This document shows positions 20,386 to 26,928 of a stretch of DNA of 26,928 nucleotides, one piece after another. Positions within the stretch are counted from its first letter, which is position 1, and each line of letters starts with the position of its first letter. Below the pieces are notes generated by a model. That model had not been told where the DNA came from. It made no database searches and saw only the letters and a program-made list of their open reading frames with translations. The translations under genes and the position numbers were made by a program. The stretch is from contig MU130081.1 of NCBI GenBank assembly GCA_015039465.1, forward strand, positions 1-26,928, read 5' to 3'. Source of the stretch: Phlegmacium glaucopus. Taxonomy: Eukaryota; Basidiomycota; Agaricomycetes; Agaricales; Cortinariaceae.

Positions 20386-20784
20386 CCCCCCTAACCAGGG
20401 GGGTTTTTTTTTTTTTTTAATTTTTTATCATGTTTCTATTCCAATTCACTAACAAAACTAGCAGCGTACGATGATGACGATGACGACGACGACCATCCCA
20501 CCACCACCATCCTCTACCTCGACAGACCACCACCACCACCTTTTCACCCCCCCTTCACCAGGGGGGTTTGTGTTATCTCTACGGACGACAGCGACGACGG
20601 TTAACCCCCCCCCCTGTATGGGGGGGTTCATTTCTACAGACAACAACAACATCATCAACATCAAACAATGACAAACAACGACAATTACACGACGGCTACC
20701 CCCCCCCCTGTGGAGGGGGGTTATTTTATTTCAACAGACAATGTCAACGACGACTACATGGCTACCCCCCCTCTACAGGGGGGG
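20386..20784 (+). repeat. Array of five C-run/G-run hairpins in element A
   Basis: Hairpins at 20386-20403, 20547-20566, 20605-20626, 20699-20720 and 20765-20784 have C-runs of 6-10, loops of 4-7 and G-runs of 6-7. They are typically preceded by GGCTA or GGTTA and followed by TTTTTTTT or TTATTTTATTT. Spacers are CAA/GAC/GAT trinucleotides. The orientation is opposite to that in A', as expected since A' is inverted relative to A. Confidence 0.82.
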
Positions 20785-20814
20785 TTATTTATTTATTTCA
20801 ATGGACGACGTTGA

Positions 20815-21720
20815 TGTACCTGCGGTGAGATCAGACTGCAAGTAGTAACATAGTTCAGAGGGGTTAATGTAGCTTTCCTCGATAGAGTTTTAAAGAGAAG
20901 TTTGTGGTATTGAGATACGCAAGAAGAGTAGACCGCGAAGATAGCGAAGTTCGCGAATGATAACGCAGTACGCGAAGTAGCTTAAAGAATGAGACTTATT
21001 GACTTAGAACGTTGCTGCAAAGTTTATGGGATCAAAACTCTGGCCATCTCTTGTTCGCCTTCCCTCCTACTTGCTATGGATACTTAATACAAGAGTTGTA
21101 AACTAACCAGGTGCGGATATGCGAAACAGTAATGTAAAAATTGAGCTAATGCAAAATCACATTGACCCACTAGTTCAGTAACGAAGACATAGGAGACGAA
21201 GTAAAAATAAACATGATGAGTAAGGAGGTCAGTTGAATGACCTCCTGTTTTGAAGTATATGATAAAAATATATATATGGAAAAATGAAAGAAAGCAAGTG
21301 TAAAATAAACACGGACCATAATAAAACCAGTGCAGGGGATACCGGAGAGGTAAGGTATGCTTATGTGAACTGTGAAAGACCACGAGATTAGATAGTGGCT
21401 GTGCAGAGGTAATGCTGCGAAAGGGTGAAATGGCTAAGTCCAATATTGTTAGAGAAAGTTGAGACTGGTCTGAAGTATGCAGTGCGAAGAGTGATGAGGG
21501 TGTTTTTGATAGTTGTAGGGGTCGTAGAATGGTTGTGCGATGTATGAGCGAGGAGTAGAAGGTATTGCCGGACATATGAATGATAGTGTGAGAGTTACTG
21601 GTAACCGCGGCCGAGAGTGCGAGTGATAATGGTAACCACAAGGTATCTGTGAGTGTCTGTGAAGTTGTTAAACCTCAAAAATAACCTGTTTATGAACCTA
21701 GAGGCTATATGGGTCCTATC
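20815..21720. other. Unassigned 0.9-kb segment of element A
   Basis: Purine-rich sequence with no trinucleotide repeats or hairpin array, unlike its surroundings, and absent from A'. It contains a perfect palindrome GGAGGTCA..TGACCTCC at 21224-21245 and CGCGAAG-type repeats near 20930-20980. A 185-codon minus-strand open frame (21641-21084) has no recognisable motif. It may be another insertion, but I could not define borders. Confidence 0.4.
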
Positions 21721-21759
21721 AATGTCAATGTCAATGAACGACGACACATACAAATAACA

Positions 21760-21845
21760 ACACACCCAAATAACAACACACCCAAATAACAACACACCCA
21801 AATAACAACACACCCAAACAACAACAACACATGCAAACAACAACA
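21760..21845 (+). repeat. CAAATAACAACACAC tandem repeat
   Basis: About four units of ACACACCCAAATAACAAC (period 16-17 bases) followed by CAACAACAAC, just before a further hairpin at 21850-21866. Minus-strand open frames of repeated Cys/Val/Trp here are artefacts. Confidence 0.7.
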
Positions 21846-21849
21846 ACGA

Positions 21850-21929
21850 CCCCCCCTCGCGGGGGGTTTATTTTTATCTATTACACTACCACAGTCCTCA
21901 CACGACGATGATGACCCCCTCACTGGGGG
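21850..21929 (+). repeat. Two further C-run/G-run hairpins of element A
   Basis: Hairpins at 21850-21866 (loop TCGC) and 21915-21929 (loop TCACT), each followed by TTTATTT. They have the same design as those at 20386-20784 and are separated from them by the unassigned segment. Confidence 0.78.
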
Positions 21930-22749
21930 TTTATTTAAATTTTAATATACTATAATTTTCAATGTATATCTTACAATCAAAAATTACCAAGATTAAGGAA
22001 AAATTAAATGAAACAAAATATGTCAATGACTTAACTGATTTCACTGGAATCCACCAGAAATTTACTAGGAATCCACCAGGAATATTCCCATTTACCAGGA
22101 ATTCCAGGATTCCGGGCAGTCCAGGCAGATTCCTGGAGGAAGACGTGGGGGAGTGTAAAGTTCAGCTCAAGCCCCGGGTGGATGTTCTACCTGCAAATGA
22201 ATTTCCTCCAGTTTATCCCTTTGGTGGTTTCGTTATTAACCTTAATGTCGCCACTCGCATTCACCAAGATATGGGTGATCTTTGCTTGTGTTTAATTCTT
22301 GTTATTTTTGATTGTGAAGGTGGAGCTGTATGTCTTTATGAGCCAGGAGTTGTTATTGAGTTGAAAAGTGGAGATGTTATTCTTTTCAAATCAGACTGTA
22401 TAACGCATTTTAATCTTCATTTTAAAGGATTAAGATCATCTATAGTTTTTCATTCTGACAAGGCTGCTGGAGCTTGGGTCAGTAGTCGAAATGGTTGGAA
22501 AGACCATGTGGATTTCAGAAGCACCTATATTCCTACCTTTTAATTCTATACTTCTTAGCGTTATTTTTGCCTTTGAAATAATGATATGTGGCTTACTAAT
22601 ACTGTTTGAAGCTGTTTATTTCTCTACTAATAAAAAGATCCACAACTTAAAATTCAGAAATCCTGACGTGTTGATAAATACTCTCTGACTCTTGCCTTTT
22701 GCTTAAATTGGTTATTATACTTGCTTTATTCTACTATTCTTTCTTGACC

Positions 22750-24558
22750 ATGGTTTCTGGGAGCTGAAAGGGTAACCTCTCTGGCCCTTCAAAGCCAGCT
22801 AGCAAAATAGGAACAACTTCTACTGGAAAAGGCAAGTCGGTAAAAGCCAGCACTGTCAACAAGTCTTCCTCTTCCACCAACTCCTCACAACAAGGGAAGG
22901 AAATTGATAATGAGGGTAAGTGTCCTTTCTAGTTCTCTATAAAATGCGATTAGTAAAATTTGTTATTGAATTGGTAGCTATTCATAAAAGAAACACTGCT
23001 ATGCTGGATGAAGACCAGTCTAGTGAAGATGATAACAACAGCCTTTCCCTTCCTGCAACAAAAAAGAAAAAATCCATGCATTCCATTGTTTTAAGTGAGG
23101 ATGAAGAGGAATTAGCTGCGTCTTTGAGGCCAATATCCACCAGCACTGGTGCTGGATACCAGCGGGAAAGTGAATATTTAGACTTTGAAGGAGGGCATCC
23201 TTTACAGAGTTTGGATGCATTGTCTGAGGTGGATAGTGAAGATCTGGTGGTAGAGGAGAGCAGTAATGTTATGTCAGGATGCGGCGATAATGGAAAGGGG
23301 GATAATGGCATATAGTTTACTTTACTTTTTATTTTTTATTCTTTTTCTGACATTCTCTTAGCTTGACCTTTTGGAATTCAACACCTCTGCATATGAATCT
23401 TCCACCAATGCCCCCACCAGCCATTCTAGATCATCTGGAAAGGTCACTGAAGAAGACTTTTCCTCAAATATTCGCATCCTCGCGCGCGCTGCCAAATGCC
23501 AAATGAGGATGAAAGTGGCCTTAGGCGAAGGCCTATTTCCTGACGCTCAACCGGATAAACGTGCACAACTCATTTGGAATATTATTGTAGGGGCTGCAGA
23601 GAGCTCAGTCGACTCTCAGCTGCTACGTATTGCACTTAATCAAGTATCAAAAGATATTAACTTGAAGAAAAACATGATAACATTTGTGCGATCTTATTCC
23701 TACTATTTTTATTTATGCTAACAGGCTTTTTAATTTCAGACCATGTATGGACAGAGTGGGCTTTTGAATTCACTAATTACCAAAGCTCACACCTTGGTTC
23801 CAGCACACTATGGGCTCAAGTCTGATTCTAAGGTGGTCATATCTGAAAGGGTTACCTGGCTTCTTCAAAAGGGTCGGTTTAAGTTTAGTGGAATTGATAA
23901 CAAGGTAAATTGCCTCTTATACAAAATATTGATCTAACATTCCTTCTAGAATAAAACCTTCAACAATAACGCACCTCTTGGCAACGATATAATAGCAGAC
24001 CTCATCAGTGCCCAGTTATTTCACACTGGTTATGCGAAATCAGATGTTAAAGCTGCCGCAAAAATTATCCTGGCTAAGAGCCTTCCAATATCATTAATTC
24101 CCTTTGTTATTACTATGGTTTGTGAACTTGTATTTTTTTATCTATTTCTAACTCATTCAACTAGGTGGAACACACTTTAAAGGAATGGGGAACAGGAAAA
24201 CATATCAAATTATCCTTTACTGAGGAGCTTGGATGTTCAGGGTAAAATTTAGCCTTTATCAATATACAATCTTACTAATGGTTCTCTATCTCTTATTTCA
24301 AAGATATCATGTACATCTTTCTAGCTGGAATGCTTTAAAGGCAAAAAGTCCTAAATGGGCTGAAGCGTTTCCACAGCGCCTCTTCAAGACTATTGCGTAT
24401 GTCTTTAGCTTCATATAAAATTCTAACCTTATGAATATTTCCTCTTCAGACAAAACTCAAGCAGTGCTTTGTTTCTTGAAGATGATCTCCAAGATAAAGA
24501 AGATTTAGAAGGCATTGATTTTGAGGAGCTTGAGCATCTGGCAGATGTACAGGATTGA
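22750..24558 (+). pseudogene. DUF6532-domain protein, eight exons, one early in-frame stop
   Basis: Exons: 22750-22915, 22978-23267, 23361-23685, 23740-23904, 23950-24117, 24165-24241, 24304-24396 and 24450-24558. All are joined in phase by GT..AG introns of 45-93 bases. The N-terminal part is Ser/Lys-rich and acidic (KKKKSMHSIVLSEDEEE), followed by the conserved half: NIRILARAAKCQMRMK, YGQSGLLNSLITKAHTLVP, PLGNDIIADLISAQLF, LISLIPFVIT-like PISLIPFVITMVEHTL and EWGTGKHIKLSF. This layout fits DUF6532, a basidiomycete family of unknown function. Codon 6 is TGA (22765-22767) after ATG GTT TCT GGG AGC and fits CGA to TGA. If translation starts elsewhere the gene could still be intact, since no other stop was found. 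It lies 206 bp after the dioxygenase relic, on the same strand. Confidence 0.7.
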
Positions 24559-25060
24559 TTTCATTTGAAAGTGGTACTTTCAAGAGTGGTGTTTTCATGG
24601 ACAGCATTTATCATATTATATTATAATTTAGAGCAAAAAATAAATGGTTTATTATTTATTATTTTTTCTAGAAAATTTAAAGGATTAAAGATTAACTGGT
24701 GTAGCCTGGTAAAGGTTTAGATTTTCAGGTGGCTATAGGACATTCTGTGATACCCTAGAATGCCATAGGACAAGGTTAAATTTTCAGGACACCACAGGGA
24801 TTTACAGTCCAGCTTGACACCTCAGAAATTATTAAGCTTAAAGTAAGATTTAATATACCCTAAGGCAACCTGAGGGTGTTCTGTAGCAACCTGAGACTTT
24901 TATACCTGGGTAACTTGCACCTCAGGGCAACCTCTTAACCTGAGAGCCTGAGCTGCCCTGGGGCACCCCAGGACATCTTAGGCAAGCCTAGGGAGGAAAG
25001 CATTTTTCCTGATGTAGATGTAATGGTAGTCAGCAGGTATCAGCTATACAATTTTCTTGA
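24559..25060. other. Gene-free, CCTGAGG/CCTAGG palindrome-rich region
   Basis: The 3' flank of the DUF6532 gene (AT-rich to about 24690) is followed by many short palindromic or complementary units (CAACCTGAGG, CCTCAGGGCAACC, TGGGGCACCCCAGG, GCCTAGGG). This resembles the arm style of the foldback elements, but no terminal CTTTRC core or flanking duplication was found. Confidence 0.45.
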
Positions 25061-25083
25061 AATTATTAAAAATCTGCTAAAAA

Positions 25084-25266
25084 TCCAGTCAAAGTCTGGT
25101 GGAAGTCTGGTGGAGTCTGACTGGACATGCCAGTCTGGTCATTGTTTGCTTTAAAGTTACTTGACCAGACTTCCACCAGACTTTTATTGGACTTTTAGTG
25201 GAATCCAGTGGACTTTCATTGGACTAGTGGAGTCCAGTGGATAATGTGGGGGAGTGTAAAGTACAC
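25084..25266. mobile_element. Foldback element end with AGTCTGGTGG arms
   Basis: Short complementary units (GTCTGGTGGAAGTCTGGTGG on the left, GACCAGACTTCCACCAGAC on the right) are followed by AGTGGAATCCAGTGGA repeats. The right end is GTGGGGGAGTGTAAAG+TACAC, the same terminal core as elements A and A'. The left end and duplication were not located, so it may be truncated. Confidence 0.55.
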
Positions 25267-26069
25267 AGTTCAGTGTTTGGACACATTCAAGACTATCTGA
25301 ACACAGTCACTGTAGGTCAGAAATTTTGCAAATGCTGGACTGAACATTGTGTTCAGTTTACCTCCTCTAAACCAAACATGCATTCAGTTTAGCATTGGTT
25401 CCATTCAGAACCAAACTGCAGCAACACTAATCTTGTAAAACACCTTGCTCTAGTTCATGCAAGACCAGACATATACACAAAATATATGCTTTAGAAAACT
25501 ATAGGCTTTGCAAATTCCAATATATAAAACTAAACTGCTAACTCAGAATGTGCTGGAAACACATTATTTGTGTATTCAAAGAAGAGAAATATGAAACTTA
25601 CGCAGAAGATTACTGATAATGTCATTTTTGAACTTGAGAAGGTTGCCATTGGATGGGGAATGCCAACTGGTGAACCAATCATCCTTCTCATATGATGTGA
25701 AATGTTTATTCACATTCATAGTTGAATATAAGTCCAATGCCTTCTGGAAACCTTGTTGGGTTGAATATCCCCTCTGTACATGCCAGAAGGAATTCTCCAG
25801 ACAGATGAGGATTGCTATCCATTAATAGTAAGAAATAAAAATAAAATGTAAAGCAAGGTATAAGCCAAACCTGCAAAAGCATGCAATGTGAGTTTCTGTA
25901 TGAAATTTGAGTGAACCAAGAATAAAATGAGAATAAAATTTATATACCTTATAGTAAACATCTACATATGGCAAGAGACTTCTTGCCTTTCAAATGAAGT
26001 TTGTTTTCAGTAGGTGGATAAAAGTGTAAAAAAATAAAGTGGCCTACAAGCTATTCAGATTAAAATGTT
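25267..26069. other. Gene-free AT-rich region
   Basis: The first 200 bases contain dispersed CTGAAC/GTTCAG and TTCAGTTTA units, possibly another foldback arm. A 33-codon frame from ATG at 25590 (MKLTQKITDNVIFELEK...) and a 68-codon frame at 25619-25825 were seen. Neither has support from splice context or recognised motifs. Confidence 0.4.
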
Positions 26070-26250
26070 AGCAATTGAAATTGAGGATCAGAACATCCAC
26101 AGAAACTCACTTCCTGGATAGAATTTCACAGCAGCATGTCAGCAATTGAAATTGAAGTCAGAACATCCACAGCAACTGACAAACTGGATGGAATTTCACA
26201 GCAGCATGTCAACAAGTGGAATTGAGGTCAGAACATCCACAGCAACTCAC
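26070..26250 (+). repeat. 70-bp tandem repeat, array 1 (about 2.6 units)
   Basis: Units start AGCAATTGAAATTGA, continue with CAGAACATCCACAGCAACT and end TTTCACAGCAGCATGTC at 26070, 26141 and 26211. The last unit is broken off by array 2. Confidence 0.82.
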
Positions 26251-26252
26251 AT

Positions 26253-26928
26253 GGAGTTAAAGTTAACGACTGTACGACGACACTTTAAGGTAGGTCCGTC
26301 ACTCAACGACACCTACAAGACTGGAGTTAAAGTTAACGACTGTACGACGACACTTTAAGGTAGGTCCGACACTCAACGACACCTACAAGACTGGAGTTAA
26401 AGTTAACGACTGTACGACGACACTTTAAGGTAGGTCGCTCACTCAACGACACCTACAAGACTGGAGTTAAAGTTAACGACTGTACGACGACACTTTAAGG
26501 TAGGTCCTTCACTCAAAGACACCTACAAGACTGGAGTTAAAGTTAACGACTGTACGACGACACTTTAAGGTAGGTCCGACACTCAAAGACACCTACAAGA
26601 CTGGAATTAAAGTTAACGACTGTACGACGACACTTTAAGGTAGGTCATACACTCAACGACACCTACAAGACTGGAGTTAAGGTTAACGACTGTACGACGA
26701 CACTTTAAGGTTGGTCCGACACTCAACGACACCTACAAGACTGGAGTTAAAGTTAACGACTGTACGACGACACTTTAAGGTAGGTCTCTCACTCAACGAC
26801 ACCTACAAGACTGGAGTTAAGGTTAACGACTGTACGACGACACTTTAAGGTAGGTCCTACACTCAACGACACCTACAAGACTGGAGTTAAAGTTAACGAC
26901 TGTACGACGACACTTTAAGGTAGGTCCG
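26253..26928 (+). repeat. 70-bp tandem repeat, array 2 (9 units plus partial, runs off the window)
   Basis: The unit starts GGAGTTAAAGTTAACGACTG, continues TACGACGACACTTTAAGGTA, then GGTC, three variable bases, CACTCAACGACACCTACAAG and ACT. Starts are at 26253 and every 70 bases to 26883. Units are almost identical except for the three bases after GGTC and a few single changes (AAAG for AACG, GGTT for AGTT). Because 70 is not a multiple of three and frames close, it is unlikely to be coding. Confidence 0.93.

Larger units (their letters stand above)
13681..22165. mobile_element. Element A: large foldback/hAT-like non-autonomous element, host of nested insertions
   Basis: The left end is GAGGT+CTTTACACTCCCC and the right end (complement) is CTGAA+CTTTACACTCCCC. 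Both continue with ACGTCTTCC and arms of GGATTCC-type repeats. A perfect 8-bp duplication CTCAAGCC flanks it (13673-13680, 22166-22173). Subtracting the B and LTR-element insertions with their duplications leaves about 2.49 kb. Left to right it has the arm, an AT-rich stretch with CACGTG sites (15264-15290), an ACC/GAC trinucleotide region, C-run/G-run hairpins (20386-20784, 21850-21929), an unassigned 0.9 kb, and the right arm. No transposase was found. An 8-bp duplication fits hAT or KDZ mobilisation; the assignment is inference. Confidence 0.82.
12841..22543 (+). pseudogene. TET/JBP-like 2-oxoglutarate/Fe(II) dioxygenase gene, split by 8.5-kb nested insertion
   Basis: The 3' part (22174-22543) encodes VDVLPANEFPPVYPFGGF, NLNVATRIHQD, GGAVCLYEPGVVIELKSGD, ITHFNLHFKG and LRSSIVFHSD. 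HQD (His codon 22262, Asp codon 22268) and the His of THFN (22406) form the 2-His-1-Asp iron site. The Arg codon at 22433 is the likely 2-oxoglutarate contact. This matches the basidiomycete TET/JBP group, whose animal relatives oxidise 5-methylcytosine. Upstream exons are 12841-12982, 13031-13107, 13158-13362, 13417-13580 and 13640-13680. Element A lies between, flanked by CTCAAGCC. Removing A and one duplication joins LLPNEYAILK to PRVDVLPANE in frame. The junction between the exons ending 13580 and starting 13640 is out of phase by the splice I can see, so a one-base indel or another splice is needed. The 5' end and start codon were not found. Non-functional as it stands. Confidence 0.8.

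Noticed and set aside
20386..20784. Bacterial-type intrinsic terminators or CRISPR-like array
   Set aside because: The hairpin plus T-run resembles a terminator, but the intron-rich eukaryotic context, variable loops and lack of regular spacers exclude a bacterial array. It is treated as an unusual repeat.
20815..21231. Candidate solo LTR (TGTACC...GGTCA) with GTTGA on both sides
   Set aside because: The 5-bp match is within chance given the number of TG and CA pairs. The tips are only weakly complementary, and the unusual sequence continues well beyond 21231.
21084..21641. 185-codon minus-strand open frame
   Set aside because: No motif, His/Ser/Leu-rich composition, no splice context, and it lies in an element that otherwise has no coding sequence.
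22138..22165. Start of the dioxygenase gene at the upstream ATG of the open frame (21962)
   Set aside because: That part of the frame is the arm of element A. The real upstream exons lie at 12841-13680.

Overview
The window looks like nuclear DNA of a filamentous basidiomycete, probably an agaricomycete. The genes are split by many 45-95 bp introns with GT..AG borders. They include a KDZ transposase with its cysteine cluster, a TET/JBP-type dioxygenase and a DUF6532 protein, all families greatly expanded in Basidiomycota. No tRNA, rRNA or CRISPR array was seen. Most of the DNA is transposon or repeat, and nearly every gene is broken.

Layout. 1-406: end of a foldback element that truncates a minus-strand gene (407-910). 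1118-5128: KDZ transposase pseudogene interrupted inside an exon by a solo LTR (2770-3350). 5358-8225: unknown minus-strand pseudogene, convergent with the transposase and split by a 666-bp inverted-repeat element (5538-6203). 8535-8789: a second solo LTR. 8548-10151 and 10927-12530: a 1.6-kb direct duplication around an assembly gap (10152-10315), ending in a 43-bp minisatellite. 12841-22543: a TET/JBP-like 2-oxoglutarate/Fe(II) dioxygenase gene split by an 8485-bp insertion. 22750-24558: an eight-exon DUF6532 gene. 24559-26928: no recognised gene, more foldback-type repeats, then two adjacent 70-bp tandem arrays.

The central structure is a nested insertion readable from target-site duplications. 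The dioxygenase exon holds element A (13681-22165, 8-bp duplication). Element A holds element B (13875-15033), which holds element C (14194-14516). Element A also holds a minus-strand, gag-only LTR retrotransposon (15453-20274), which holds A' (18257-19916), an inverted relative of A. A, B, A' and C share terminal CTTTRC cores preceded by five variable bases. Their arms are short tandem repeats whose sequence differs between elements. A and A' also carry arrays of C-run/G-run hairpins that each lead into a T-rich stretch.

A second theme is CpG decay. Five in-frame TGA codons, in three genes, can each be explained as CGA to TGA. All three substitutions between the two LTRs of the retrotransposon are CpG to TpG/CpA. 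This suggests cytosine-methylation-driven mutation of transposons, in a window that also carries a relic of a presumed methylcytosine oxidase.
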